NCBI RefSeq assembly: GCF_000348985.1
Contig: NC_035933.1
Coordinates: 186,001 to 250,000, forward strand
Source of the DNA: Huiozyma naganishii CBS 8797
Taxonomy: Eukaryota; Ascomycota; Saccharomycetes; Saccharomycetales; Saccharomycetaceae
Length of the DNA: 64,000 nt
Direction: 5' to 3'
The notes beneath the pieces were generated by a model. That model searched no databases. It worked only from the letters and a program-made list of their open reading frames with translations, and was not told the origin of the DNA. A program made the translations under genes and the position numbers. Of the stretch, positions 17,191 to 27,658 are shown piece by piece (the stretch's first letter is position 1; every line of letters begins with the position of its first letter).

Positions 17191-20100
17191 ATGAGTCTTG
17201 CAGCGAGCACGTCCGAGGCAAAGGCCGTCGAGCACGCAAAGTATGTTGCACCAGTGGACGCCGTCAGCGCAGTCGTCTACGAGAATGCAGACCAACTGTT
17301 CGCTTACGAGTGCTTCTCGCAGCGGGATCTGTTGTACGGGTCTCTGCAGAGATGGAACCAGTTGCAGGGGAAGTTTTTCCAGGAGCTTCAGGTTAGAGCA
17401 GGTGCAGGGTTGGCCCCACTAGGGTTCGCCCATGGCGGTGACGGAGAAGAATCGCTAACTGCTATCGTTGCCCCAGGGTATTCGCTGCCTTACTTCGTGG
17501 CAGCGTTCAACGGGACGGAAGGTGCTGCTGCTGATGGTGCAAGATTTCTGCTGAATGTTGGTGCGGTCAACTACGACGAATCCTCGGGGACAGTCTACAA
17601 CGATTACGCTACTCCATTGGACACCGTGGTAGCACAGCTCCGGGATAAGTTTGTTGTTGTCACACCCACGAACTTGCAAGAGGCAGAGAAGATTACGCTG
17701 TTGGCCGTCGCAGTCTCAAAGTTCGCTACGGACTTCAGGGGCGCACTGAACTTGTTCGACGCCGTGTCATACACTAGAAATGTCGTCCCACGCGGGCAGA
17801 TCGACTCCGTGGTCTCGCAGTCACCACATCTCCTTGCTTCTTTGCAGAAACACTTGAAGTGCGGCGCAGGGTCATCCTTTACGCAAGTCCTGGACAAGTT
17901 CAACGAGCTGACTCAGTTCCACTTGCACAACTTCCAGTACACTGGGCCAGAGCACCCTGAAACGGTATTTGTCACGCTGGGCGCTGTTCAGTCAGAGTTG
18001 TTCGCCAATCAATGCGGCGGGGACGTCGGGAACATCGCAGTGAGGATCCCAACCCCATTCGACGCGGACAAATTTGTCGCTATCCTGCCTACATCCGTGC
18101 AGAACTTGGTCCTCATCAACCAGGGCAACGGCGCTTCCCACGGCAACTACCTGAAGAACCAGATCAACGCGGCTCTCTTCTACTCGCAGAGAGGGTCCCA
18201 AAGCAAGAAAACCAACGTCACGGACTACGTCTACGAACCTGACTTTGTTTGGTCGCCATCCGCTGCCGCGCAGATCGTCAACACGTTTGCGAAGACAACA
18301 AGGGCAGACACAACAGCAAATCCCGCCAATAAACAGTTTATCTATTGGGGGAGAGACAAGGGCGACAACGTGGACGTCCCAGCAAGAATCGCCAAGTCTA
18401 TGTCCCTAGACGACGGGAAGTATGTCAATTTCAAGACAAAATACGACAACATCACCGCCGCTGGACTGTTCCAAGCGCAACTGCAATACGGGCCGGACCC
18501 TCAGGGGTTCACCACGAGCAACGTCGACGTCGCCAGTGTTGCGATCGTCGAGGACGTGGCCCTGCTGAAGGAGGTCAACGTTGCTGCTACGGTCCAAACC
18601 GGCGGTGACGTCATCCTAGTCGCTCGCAAGCCCTTGGCGGAACAGGACTTGTCGAAGTTGGACACTTTTGTCAAGCATGAGAACATCCCAGAGCAATTCC
18701 TTGCCGAATTGACCGCTAGGGAAATCAACTTGACTTTGATAGACAGTGAGGAGTTTTTTGGGGAACAACCATTTGGGGTCTCCGTTCTCATCCAGGCTGC
18801 CTTCTGGGCCAGATCGTTCGGTTACAACACGGATGAAATCATCAAACGTGTGTACGTGGCCAGCAACGGTCAACTGGAGACAGCAGACTTGAACAAGTTC
18901 TTGAACGAGGACAGTGCGCTCAAGACGAACGTTGTACAGATTCCATTCGAGAAGATCCCTCAGGCTGAACCGGCCGCTGAACCTTCCAAGGACAATCCAG
19001 AGGGCGAGAAACAGAAGGAGGAGGAACAACCTGAACTACCAATCTTCCCACGTGAGACCTCGTTTGGACCAAACAACACTCAAAACGTGACTGTCCCTGA
19101 ATCTCAGACCTCAACGGTCCAAGAAATTTCAAAGAGACTGGCCTTCAAGGAGGCGTACGGTATCACCAAGAAATTGAGACCAGACTTGCCGGTCAAGAAC
19201 TACGTCGTCAAAGTCAAGACCAACAAACGTGTCACCCCTGCGGACTACGACAGATACATCTTCAACATCGAATTCGACATCTCCGGCACAGGTATGCAGT
19301 ACGGGCTCGGTGAGGCTCTTGGGATCCACGCAAGAAACAACGAACAGCAGGTCTCTGAGTTTTTGGAAAACTACGGGTTGGACCCGAACGCCATTGTGCA
19401 AGTGCCCAACAAGGACAACCACAACGTGTTGGAATCGCGCACTGTCTTCCAAAGCTTCGTCGAGAACCTGGACTTATTTGGGAAACCACCAAAGAGATTT
19501 TACGAATCCTTGGTCGAACTTGCCACGGACGCGGACGACAAGGCGAAATTGGAGGCGCTAGTTGCCCCAGAGGGGGCCATTGAGTTGAAAAAGTTCCAGG
19601 ATATCGAGTTTTACAACTACGTTGATATCCTGAACTTATACCCCTCCGCCAGACCATCCTTGCAGCAACTGGTGACTCTGATCGCGCCATTGAAGAGAAG
19701 AGAGTACTCCATCGCGTCCTCTCAAAAGATGCACCCGAACGAAGTTCACTTGTTGATTGTCGTTGTCGACTGGTTTGACAACCAAGGCAGAAAGAGATTT
19801 GGGCAAGCGTCCAAGTATATCTCTGACTTGCAACCGGGTCAAGAGCTTGTTGTGTCTGTCAAACCATCCGTTATGAAGCTGCCACCAAACCCAGAACAAC
19901 CGGTCGTGATGAGCGGGCTAGGCACAGGGTTGGCTCCCTTCAAAGCCATTGTCGAGGAGAAGCTATGGCAGAAGCAGCAGGGGCAAACCATTGGTGAAGT
20001 TTACCTGTATCTGGGGTCCCGTCACAAACGTGAGGAGTACCTATACGGTGAGCTGTGGGAGGCCTACAAGGACGCTGGTATTATCACTCACATTGGTGCA

Positions 20101-20358
20101 GCCTTTTCGAGAGATCAACCTCAAAAGATCTACATTCAAGACCGTATCAGAGAAACGTTGCCTGAGTTAAGGACCGCCATCATGGATAAGCAAGGGTCAT
20201 TCTACCTGTGTGGTCCAACCTGGCCCGTCCCTGACATCACTCAGGCTTTGAAGGATATCATCTCTGCGGATGCCCAAGAGAAGGGCATTAAAATTGACTT
20301 GAACGCTATGATTGAAGAATTCAAGGACACCTCCAGATACATTCTGGAAGTTTACTGA
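17191..20358 (+). CDS. MET10: Sulfite reductase, flavoprotein (alpha) subunit
   Basis: I take ATG 17191 (MSLAASTSEAK) as the start, since the upstream 47 codons include the TATA region and lack similarity to Met10; this gives 1055 residues against 1035 in S. cerevisiae. The N-terminal half is a pyruvate-ferredoxin-oxidoreductase-like region, followed by an acidic linker and a C-terminal FAD/NADPH reductase: RRVTPADYDRY-type region, KRREYSIASSQ (FAD binding), MSGLGTGLAPFKA and GSFYLCGPTWPVPD (NADPH binding). With Met5 it reduces sulfite to sulfide with NADPH. Met31/32 cores in the promoter fit sulfur control. The codon usage looks strongly biased in the second half. Confidence 0.97.
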   Translation: MSLAASTSEAKAVEHAKYVAPVDAVSAVVYENADQLFAYECFSQRDLLYGSLQRWNQLQGKFFQELQVRAGAGLAPLGFAHGGDGEESLTAIVAPGYSLPYFVAAFNGTEGAAADGARFLLNVGAVNYDESSGTVYNDYATPLDTVVAQLRDKFVVVTPTNLQEAEKITLLAVAVSKFATDFRGALNLFDAVSYTRNVVPRGQIDSVVSQSPHLLASLQKHLKCGAGSSFTQVLDKFNELTQFHLHNFQYTGPEHPETVFVTLGAVQSELFANQCGGDVGNIAVRIPTPFDADKFVAILPTSVQNLVLINQGNGASHGNYLKNQINAALFYSQRGSQSKKTNVTDYVYEPDFVWSPSAAAQIVNTFAKTTRADTTANPANKQFIYWGRDKGDNVDVPARIAKSMSLDDGKYVNFKTKYDNITAAGLFQAQLQYGPDPQGFTTSNVDVASVAIVEDVALLKEVNVAATVQTGGDVILVARKPLAEQDLSKLDTFVKHENIPEQFLAELTAREINLTLIDSEEFFGEQPFGVSVLIQAAFWARSFGYNTDEIIKRVYVASNGQLETADLNKFLNEDSALKTNVVQIPFEKIPQAEPAAEPSKDNPEGEKQKEEEQPELPIFPRETSFGPNNTQNVTVPESQTSTVQEISKRLAFKEAYGITKKLRPDLPVKNYVVKVKTNKRVTPADYDRYIFNIEFDISGTGMQYGLGEALGIHARNNEQQVSEFLENYGLDPNAIVQVPNKDNHNVLESRTVFQSFVENLDLFGKPPKRFYESLVELATDADDKAKLEALVAPEGAIELKKFQDIEFYNYVDILNLYPSARPSLQQLVTLIAPLKRREYSIASSQKMHPNEVHLLIVVVDWFDNQGRKRFGQASKYISDLQPGQELVVSVKPSVMKLPPNPEQPVVMSGLGTGLAPFKAIVEEKLWQKQQGQTIGEVYLYLGSRHKREEYLYGELWEAYKDAGIITHIGAAFSRDQPQKIYIQDRIRETLPELRTAIMDKQGSFYLCGPTWPVPDITQALKDIISADAQEKGIKIDLNAMIEEFKDTSRYILEVY

Positions 20359-20433
20359 TGGATTATTTATAAAGTATAATTTTACAAATACAGTTATTTT
20401 TTCTTTTACCTTTCTTGCCGATGCCTGTGTTAC

Positions 20434-23400
20434 TCACATTATGCTCACGACGGAGGTACCATCTTGAAACCTTGTTCTAAAGACACGGTTTGCATTTGTA
20501 AACATACCTTCTTTCAAAGAAACGACAATAAACTGTGAACCTTTAAACCTCGTTTTGATCAGATGCCCGATATTCTGCGTGTGGCTCAAATCCAAAGCAG
20601 CGTCCACTTCGTCCAAAATGTACATCGGGGCTGGTCTAAATTGGAGCAGCGCCATAATCAAAGAAAGCGCAATCAGCGATCTTTGGCCACCAGACAACTC
20701 AATAAGACTCTCCTTCCAAATGCTACCCAACTTCACTTTCACTTCGAGCCCCTCGGTGATATCTTTACCCTCACAGGGGACCAGTTTGGCAAAGGAGTTC
20801 GGCAGCAAATCCGCAAATACATTGCCAAAGTCTTCTGTGACTTTTTCCCACGTCTTGATCAGTGTCTCACGCTTGTATTCATTGAGTTTTGTAATTGTTT
20901 CTTGTATCTTGACTTTATCCTTCTCAATGGTTCTAATCATGGTCTTTAACGCGGACTCCTTTTTCTCCACACTTTCGATCATACTCATGATGTTGGGGTT
21001 CACCTTTCGTTTCATATCGTCAAAACGTTCTTGTAACTGTGCACCGCGTTCCCTGTACTCTGCCAAATTTATTGATGCATGCTGCTCAATTATGTATGCA
21101 ACTTGGCTCTCGTCAGATAACCATTCGTGCTCATCCAATAATTGAGCAAGTTCCGATTCAAAGCTGTTGGATGTACTTCTCAACTTGTTCAACTCATGGT
21201 TTATTTTCTGGATGTCCAGTTCGGCATTGTTCTTTATATCCGTTTTGGATTTAATCAAGGCTTCAATTTCTTTTAGTTCATCATCAATCCCCATCAATCT
21301 GTTCCTTTCCTCTTCTAGCTCGACCTGCTTATCTTGCAAAGCCTGGTTTAAATCACGCAAGTTCATATCATGCTCAGAAACTTCTGTTTGAAGTTTTTTT
21401 ACAGTTAATTCCGCTTGTTCTAAAGTATCCTTTGAGGAGTCTATATCACCACCAAGTTGTTCAATTTCTAGCTGGAAGTTCTGGTAAGCGTCGTACTGAG
21501 TTTCACAGCGCTGTTCTTCCTCTGATATCTGAACGGACATACTTTCCACTTCCCTTCTCAACTCATCTAATTTTGACCCTTTGTCATGGGAAAATTCGTC
21601 AGCGTCCTTTTCAATCTTAGCAATCTGCTTCTTCAGTTGCTTTATTTGAGATGTTTTGTCCTTGATCTCTTCCTTACATTGTGCTATCTCAGACTCTAGT
21701 TCCTCATTTTTCCTAATCAATTGAGCTGCTGTATTGGACTGTAAATTTCTCTCTGACAGCTTCAGTTTATGTTGTGCAAGTTCCAGTTCTTTTTGTAAGT
21801 TCTTCGTTTTATTGGAAATTTCAAATTGGATAGCGATCTTCTTAGCAATGTCATTCAACTTGGTTTCTAATTCTTTAACCAAATTGCAGTTGTTGTTGTA
21901 TCTTTGGATGTCTATTAGAAGAGAGCTGGTGTTGTTCCTACTTCCTCCAGACAGAGTACCTTCGGGATCATACACATCACCATCTAGAGTAATACTCCTG
22001 GTACGAATCTTGGGGTTGAATGTTACCATTTTCGCAGCTTCTGCATCCTTACAGACTAGACTAGATCCAAAAATGAATTCCATAGCCCTCCTAACTTCCT
22101 CTTCATAACCAATCAGGTTCAAAGCCAGCTCTACGCGACCTGGGGCAACGCTTTTGGCCATATTAACGATATTGTCATTCAAAGTTCTAGCAGCAATTTT
22201 GTTTAAGGGGATAATAGTGGCACGCTTCCGTAGCCGACCGCGCTCTAGCAGTTGTGCAGCCGTATTCTCGTTATCGACAACGACGTTGAATAGTCTACCA
22301 CCGGCACAAACCTGTAGAGCGGTGGCACTGTAAAAATTCTGTTCGTCCAGCGAGAATAATTGGGCTGCAATACCTTTAACTGAGTTTGGATCAAATTTAC
22401 CGCCTGGCATTTCATAGTGGAAATCCAAATTCGCAGTTTTCCTCTTCAAATGGTCTATGTCGTTATTCATTTGATAAATTTGCTGTTTTAGATCAGACTC
22501 CTCCTTTCTCAATTGTTTTAAAAATTCCGGATCATACCCAAACGTTGTTAACTCCTTTTCTAGAGAAGCACATGCCATTTCGGAATGTTTGTAATTTGCA
22601 ACAGCTTGTTCATTTTCTTTTCTGGCTTGTTGTAGTTTTGGTCCATTATAGGCCAGTTCCTTTTCGATAAACTCAATTCTTTTTCTGTGTGTTTGAATAT
22701 TGACTTCGGTTTCATTGTATTGCTCTTTGACGGAGGAAAGCTGGGCAGTGTACCCTGTTTCAGCTTCACCAGTAGATGATATACCAATGGACAGTGTAGA
22801 TAGCAGTTCGGACCTGCTTTTATGCTCTTCCTTCAATTGGTTTAAAGTACTTTCATCCTGCTTGTAGGCAGTCTCAATTTCTCTATACCGATCCAATTTT
22901 TCCTGTAATTCCCTGGATAGGCTCTCCAGAGTGTTTTGCAATTTTTGAATCTTTTTCTTATTCTCTTCTAAGTTTTGAGAGCAGATCTGTTTTGTAGCAT
23001 TGATCCTAGAAATCTGGTTCAAAAAATCACCCTCCTGTTTTTCTAACTTAGGCAGAACCCCGTTCTTATCCAATTCGTCCTTCTTTTGAGTTTTTATTTG
23101 TTCTAGATCCTCCTTCAAGCTAATGATCTCGTCTGTGGTTTTAGAGATCAATGTTTTCAATTCCTCCATTCTCCTTTCATTGGATGAGACTTTATCCCTT
23201 GCAGAATCCCGTCTTGTTGACATGTTATGATAGTCAAACGCGGTTACGACTCTAGATATTTTCTCTAAATCGGTTTGTGTTACTTGAAATTCCAGAAAGA
23301 TTCTCTTTTCGCCCCTCAGTTTATTCAACTTCGGTTCTATTTCCTCTGCTAGTAAAGTCCTGTTCTCTTCTAGCTTCGTTTCCTTTTTGGACATCGTTCT

Positions 23401-23946
23401 TTCAGCTTTTTCCCTTCTATCCTCGAACATTTTCGTACCAGCAGCCTCTTCGATCAAGGACAAGATCTCTGATGGTCTCATATTCAACACTTTGGTAATC
23501 TTACCTTGCATGATGAGGAAATTTGGGTTATTTATATTCAGTTGAACCGATTGGAATAGCTGCAAAACCGACTGCTGTGGCGCTCTATGACCGTTGATCA
23601 GGTATTTGGAGGTTCCACCTAGAACAATTTGTCTAGTCACAGATATCTTCAGGGAGTCGTTAAATCCAATGGGAGAGTTGGATTTATCCGAGTTATCAAA
23701 AACGATGGTGACGCTTGCCTTAGTAACACCTGCTTGTCCCCTCTTGTAGATCAGATCCTGCATATTAGAGGCTCTAACCGTGCTCATTGAAGAAATCCCT
23801 AACACAAAACAGATCGCGTCCAATATATTGGACTTACCGGACCCGTTCAGCCCCGTTATCGCATTGAATTGGGCATCCCAACCGGAAATTACAGTTCTGG
23901 TTGCGTAAGACTTGAACCCATCGATAATCAATTCCTCCACCTTCAT
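20434..23946 (-). CDS. SMC2: Condensin ATPase subunit Smc2
   Basis: Starting at ATG 23946 (MKVEELIIDGFKSYATRTVI), the protein is 1170 residues, the same length as S. cerevisiae Smc2; the 12 codons further upstream are not conserved. It has the SMC architecture: N-terminal Walker A GLNGSGKSN, coiled coil, hinge around residues 510-690 (SATALQVCAGGRLFNVVV, DPEGTLSGGSRN), second coiled coil, and a C-terminal head with signature LSGGQRSLIAL and Walker B MYILDEVDAALD. With Smc4 it forms the ATPase motor of condensin for mitotic chromosome compaction. It is convergent with MET10 (75 bp apart) and in the same order as YFR030W-YFR031C. Confidence 0.98.
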   Translation of the reverse strand: MKVEELIIDGFKSYATRTVISGWDAQFNAITGLNGSGKSNILDAICFVLGISSMSTVRASNMQDLIYKRGQAGVTKASVTIVFDNSDKSNSPIGFNDSLKISVTRQIVLGGTSKYLINGHRAPQQSVLQLFQSVQLNINNPNFLIMQGKITKVLNMRPSEILSLIEEAAGTKMFEDRREKAERTMSKKETKLEENRTLLAEEIEPKLNKLRGEKRIFLEFQVTQTDLEKISRVVTAFDYHNMSTRRDSARDKVSSNERRMEELKTLISKTTDEIISLKEDLEQIKTQKKDELDKNGVLPKLEKQEGDFLNQISRINATKQICSQNLEENKKKIQKLQNTLESLSRELQEKLDRYREIETAYKQDESTLNQLKEEHKSRSELLSTLSIGISSTGEAETGYTAQLSSVKEQYNETEVNIQTHRKRIEFIEKELAYNGPKLQQARKENEQAVANYKHSEMACASLEKELTTFGYDPEFLKQLRKEESDLKQQIYQMNNDIDHLKRKTANLDFHYEMPGGKFDPNSVKGIAAQLFSLDEQNFYSATALQVCAGGRLFNVVVDNENTAAQLLERGRLRKRATIIPLNKIAARTLNDNIVNMAKSVAPGRVELALNLIGYEEEVRRAMEFIFGSSLVCKDAEAAKMVTFNPKIRTRSITLDGDVYDPEGTLSGGSRNNTSSLLIDIQRYNNNCNLVKELETKLNDIAKKIAIQFEISNKTKNLQKELELAQHKLKLSERNLQSNTAAQLIRKNEELESEIAQCKEEIKDKTSQIKQLKKQIAKIEKDADEFSHDKGSKLDELRREVESMSVQISEEEQRCETQYDAYQNFQLEIEQLGGDIDSSKDTLEQAELTVKKLQTEVSEHDMNLRDLNQALQDKQVELEEERNRLMGIDDELKEIEALIKSKTDIKNNAELDIQKINHELNKLRSTSNSFESELAQLLDEHEWLSDESQVAYIIEQHASINLAEYRERGAQLQERFDDMKRKVNPNIMSMIESVEKKESALKTMIRTIEKDKVKIQETITKLNEYKRETLIKTWEKVTEDFGNVFADLLPNSFAKLVPCEGKDITEGLEVKVKLGSIWKESLIELSGGQRSLIALSLIMALLQFRPAPMYILDEVDAALDLSHTQNIGHLIKTRFKGSQFIVVSLKEGMFTNANRVFRTRFQDGTSVVSIM

Positions 23947-24372
23947 TGCTTTATTAAGGTTGAATAAATGACTAGCGGGCAAGCAAAAAGGTCCGAATCA
24001 CCTATCGGTGAAGGTTTAGCTTTTATAGGCTTCTTGGTAGAGGCAGACGGGGTGTGCCAAGGTTCTGACCTAATTGATGAGGGCCTTTCTTCAGATCAAA
24101 ACATACATTTCCTCATATATAACAAAACTTTCCAAATTTTCTTGAAATTTAATGGCAGGTAAAAAACTACCTAGATCGAAGAGTAAGTAAGCGAGTCTGA
24201 ACCCCAATAGTTCCACGAACAGCTCTAAGTGCAATCTGTCATCTGTAGGTTGATAAGGGGACTTATATTTTTAATGGATGTTTTATGGGGTACAAAATTA
24301 TAGTGTATATACTTGACTTTTATATTATACTTCTTCGATATTTTCAAAATGGGGAGCAGTGAATCACACAGT
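23947..24372. other. Intergenic, SMC2 promoter and RPL2 3' flank
   Basis: These 426 bp are mostly AT-rich. I see a short TCACC/GGTGA hairpin near 24000 but no gene and no complete C/D snoRNA (box spacing is wrong). Confidence 0.5.
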
Positions 24373-25541
24373 TTAATCTTGAGTCTTTTGAGAACCACGC
24401 AACAAACCAGTTCTTCTAGCGGCAATCAAACCAGCCTTTTGACCGGAGACAGCACCTCTAGAAATGGTGGAAGCCTTACCAATATGTTGATGGTTACCAC
24501 CACCGTGAGGATGGTCAACTGGATTCATGGCAACACCACGGGTCTTTGGCCAAGAGTTTCTCTTTAGTCTGTACTTGTGGAAAGCACGACCAGCCTTCAA
24601 CAATGGCTTGTCGACTCTACCACCACCGGCAACGACACCGATGGTACCTCTGGCGTCGGAAGAGATGATCTTCTTGGCACCGGAAGGAAGTCTGACTCTG
24701 GTCTTGTTGTCATCTGGGTTGTGACCAATAACGATAACGTAGTTACCGGAAGCTCTGGCTAGAGCACCTCTGTCACCTGGCTTCTCTTCGACGTTGGAGA
24801 TAATGGTACCTTCTGGGACTTCACCCAATGGTAGGACGTTACCGACGTTCAAAGTAGCCTTCTTACCAGCGTAGATGAATTGACCAGTGTGGACACCTTC
24901 GTTAGCGATGAAGATCTCTTCACGTAGCTTGAACTTGTATGGGTCACGGAAGACAACCTTGGCCAATGGAGCACCTCTACCGGCGTCGTGGACAATTTGC
25001 TTGACGACACCACGGATGTAACCATGACGTTCGGCGTAGTCCAAGGTTCTCAACTTGGCAGCACCTTGTCTCAATCTGGTGTGAGAGGTGAAGATAGAAC
25101 CAGCACCCTTTCTTTGGTTACGAATAACTCTACCTAATCAAAAGGACGAAAATGTTGTACAAACTTGCAGGTTTATTTACAAGCGGAAACAAATAGTAGT
25201 TTGTTAGTAAATCAATGTTGTTGAAAGTCGAGGATTATATTTTGGTAGTCGATATTAGTTTCGGTGGATCTGTTCGCATGTCACTTGTTTTGATCGTTGC
25301 TCTAATCTTTTATCTCTGGTCTTTGGTATTGGTTTTTCCCCTATATGCCATGACGGTACAGACTATTTCATTACGTGGTTACACCCTGTACGCATTCTTT
25401 TAATAGCACAGAATGTTTCCATCTCGTCTTCTTCAATATTCACTACAGTTTCATTAGTGACAGATACGACAGTTCTGCGCCTTCACTCCAGCCAAAATTA
25501 AACGGTAACATCGTCTATTCATCGCTAGTTAACATACCCAT
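24373..25541 (-). CDS. RPL2: Cytosolic ribosomal protein uL2 (L2), two exons
   Basis: Exon 1 is only ATGG (25541-25538). The intron, 25537-25134 (404 nt), has donor GTATGT, branch point TACTAAC at 25209-25203 and acceptor TTAG. Exon 2 (25133-24373) begins GTAGAGTTATTCG, so the joined product starts [18 protein letters not shown] and is 254 residues, as in S. cerevisiae. It has the uL2 core motifs, including the universally conserved [10 protein letters not shown] near the peptidyl-transferase centre. Intron position matches yeast RPL2A/B. Third positions are highly biased, as expected for a very highly expressed gene. The promoter holds Rap1-type sites and an unusual GC-rich element. Confidence 0.98.
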
Positions 25542-25654
25542 TGTGTGTTGATCTGTGGTTTCTTGGTTCCTTTCAAGTACAAACACTAATGCACACTACT
25601 ACTTGTCAATACAGTACCGTGGTAACATAACCCAAATCTTCTTTCAGCGAAACA

Positions 25655-25835
25655 GAAAGTTTCACGGAAACTGTGAGTGTCCCCCCGGCAACGCCCTGGG
25701 CCCAGGGCATTGGAACTCACCCTCCAGGAAGAAGGCGGCTGCCTGGACCGTAGGCGGACAGCACCCACAACGGTGAGCCCAGAGAGGAGGGCACCTCCCC
25801 GGAGTGCGGGCTCGCCCGAAAACTTCCATTTCTGT
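25655..25835. other. GC-rich, hairpin-dense element in the RPL2 promoter
   Basis: About 180 bp of GC-rich sequence sits in an AT-rich intergenic region. It contains AGTTTC-ACG-GAAACT (25658-25672) and arms GTGAGT/ACTCAC (25673-25678 and 25715-25720) enclosing the perfect 16-bp palindrome GCCCTGGGCCCAGGGC (25693-25708). CCAGG/CCTGG arms follow (25724-25728 and 25742-25746). Last comes a nine-pair stem GGTGAGCCC/GGGCTCGCC (25772-25780 and 25808-25816, one T-G pair) around GGAGG-GCA-CCTCC (25786-25798). Outer ends CAGAAA (25653-25658) and TTTCTG (25829-25834) are also complementary. It lies between the Rap1 sites and the RPL2 start. It could be a structured RNA, an inserted GC-rich element or a leader structure; I could not match it to a known RNA. 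Confidence 0.6.
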
Positions 25836-25908
25836 ATTTCCTTTTCAGGTAATTAGTGTTTCCAAAAAATAAATAAAATCAACTTTCTAACCTTAAAGAT
25901 CAAAATAT

Positions 25909-25945
25909 GCCTGGGTGTGTTGATTTAAGCATGGGTGTATGGGTT
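25909..25945 (-). promoter_or_regulatory. Two Rap1-type sites upstream of RPL2
   Basis: On the minus strand, ACCCATACACCCATGC (25945-25930 region) and ACACACCCAGGC (25920-25909) resemble the Rap1 consensus ACACCCRYACAYM. They lie about 370-405 bp before the RPL2 ATG, a normal spacing for ribosomal-protein genes. Confidence 0.65.
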
Positions 25946-26186
25946 TAAAAGACCAGGACAAACTGGGGTTTTTGTAGAGTAAGATGAGTATCTGTTACAT
26001 TAACAGACTTCAATATTTTTTTCGAAGCAAACTGCTGTTTAGAGTGTATAAATGTTATAGAATTGCAGCAAATGTGCTCTCGCAAAATGAGATTTTTCTA
26101 GTTATGCAAAATTATAGGTAGGAACATTATTATCGCGAAATGACTACAGTGTGGAAAGTGGTAATCAAAAACGAGGTTGCAGCTGC

Positions 26187-27341
26187 TCAATAATCAGGTC
26201 GCTGTATATCCTGGTGGAAGGCCCTATCCGGTCTAGTCGTACCGGCAACCTGGATTGGGGAATTAGCCACTTCAGCCTTCATTGTCTCTTCTATGGGTTT
26301 CACCGTTTGAGTAGGCATTCCCTCATTAGCTTGTTGTGTCCCCACTTCTTGAACAGAGTGGTCTGTCCCCCCATTTCGAACTGGCTCAACTAAATCCGCG
26401 CCAGTTTCAGGCATTTCCCCGCTTACTGCGACATCTGTCACTTGAGCTACTTCTTCTTCGGCCTGACACTGTGCAAGTAAACGGCGCCCTTCCTTTTCCA
26501 ATGCCTCCTTTTTGGCAATCCTTTTCACTTCCTCGAGTTTTGATATGGTGGCTGGCTTGAAGACAACTTTCTCCCCAAATAGTTCTTTTTCTCTTAGCTG
26601 TTCAATTGCCTCGTCCAGTTTACCCTTGTAATCTGGTAAAGTAACCAACGCGGATATGAACGGACCCTTTGGGTACGGCAAGCAATGTCTCTTTTCGTAC
26701 CTTTGGAACACCCAAATTTCAGTGGGACCGAATCCTTTAAAAAATTCTCTCAGATTTGGATCCTCCGTCCCCTCTGGAAGAATATGGGCGTACAGAGTGT
26801 CATCTGCCAACTTGTTTCTCCTAATATAGTACCGCCCCCTCCTGGACTTCTCGTTCTTCTTTGGCTTATTTTTCCGTTTATTCCCCTCATTAGATCCATC
26901 AGCGACATCTGCACCACTCAGAGTGGTACTAATGGAATTGTCGTTGACGGGACTTTGACTTACTTCGAGAACAGGTTCCACTGGGGCACCGATCTGCTTT
27001 TTGTCCTTTGGTGTGGCCCACTTACCCTTGGGCACAAAGGGGACGTGCCACGCCAATTTGAGGGAGCGGCCTTTGTACTGAAAATCTTGCAAAGTGGCAA
27101 TCAACGCCCTTGCAACCTCAACATCCTCACATTCTGCTACTGCAAACCCGAGGGATCTTGGATATTCGTTTCTAAAACTCCAATTCATTTCGTAAGGAAT
27201 AAAAACAGATTTAGCGCCGTAGTCCTTCAAGAATTCATAAAACTCTTGCTCACCAGTATAATAGTGGAGGTTATCCACAAAAACTCTGTTGCTCTCCTTG
27301 ACAGGTTCCTTAGGAACGACGTTACTTCTAAATCGCAACAT
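26187..27341 (-). CDS. RRT5: RRM-type RNA-binding protein Rrt5
   Basis: The 384-residue protein has two RRM-like units. The first (about residues 17-100) has NRVFVDNLHYYTGEQEF as RNP2 and LGFAVAECEDVEVARALI as the RNP1-side helix; the second (about 175-255) begins NKLADDTLYAHILPEG. A basic linker (KRKNKPKKNEKSRRGRYY) lies between them, and a long acidic/Thr-rich C-terminal tail extends beyond the 289-residue S. cerevisiae protein. Yeast Rrt5 is a sporulation-induced protein whose null affects rDNA silencing reporters; its RNA target is unknown. Position next to RPL2 and RPL29 matches YFR032C. Confidence 0.88.
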   Translation of the reverse strand: MLRFRSNVVPKEPVKESNRVFVDNLHYYTGEQEFYEFLKDYGAKSVFIPYEMNWSFRNEYPRSLGFAVAECEDVEVARALIATLQDFQYKGRSLKLAWHVPFVPKGKWATPKDKKQIGAPVEPVLEVSQSPVNDNSISTTLSGADVADGSNEGNKRKNKPKKNEKSRRGRYYIRRNKLADDTLYAHILPEGTEDPNLREFFKGFGPTEIWVFQRYEKRHCLPYPKGPFISALVTLPDYKGKLDEAIEQLREKELFGEKVVFKPATISKLEEVKRIAKKEALEKEGRRLLAQCQAEEEVAQVTDVAVSGEMPETGADLVEPVRNGGTDHSVQEVGTQQANEGMPTQTVKPIEETMKAEVANSPIQVAGTTRPDRAFHQDIQRPDY

Positions 27342-27658
27342 TCTCTGATCTTGTTGTTCTGTTTGGTCGTTCTTTTAGTTCTAGAGTGGGTAAAGGTGTG
27401 GTGTGTTTGTGTTTTTAATTAAATCAAAAAATAATAACAAAAAAAGAAAACAGCCGCGCACACATTAGCAAAAGCGCTCTCCCCCCACAATGAATCGGCT
27501 AAGGCTTCCCTTTCAGGTAACGTAATTGACAAATGCAAAGTCGGATCTGAGTGTGGAAAGAAGATCTGTATCCATGAGAAACCTTTGATGATGTTGTTTT
27601 TTCAAAGAAGTATACGCAATATATATACATATGTATGTGTATTAAATTTACTCTATAC

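Noticed and set aside
24050..24200. C/D snoRNA-like boxes (CTGA near 24064, TTGATGA near 24074).
   Set aside because: The order and spacing of C, D, C' and D' do not fit, and no terminal stem is visible.
25655..25835. That the GC-rich RPL2 element is a tRNA, SRP RNA or RNase P RNA.
   Set aside because: It has no B-box, no Alu/SRP core and no conserved RNase P regions that I can recognise on either strand.
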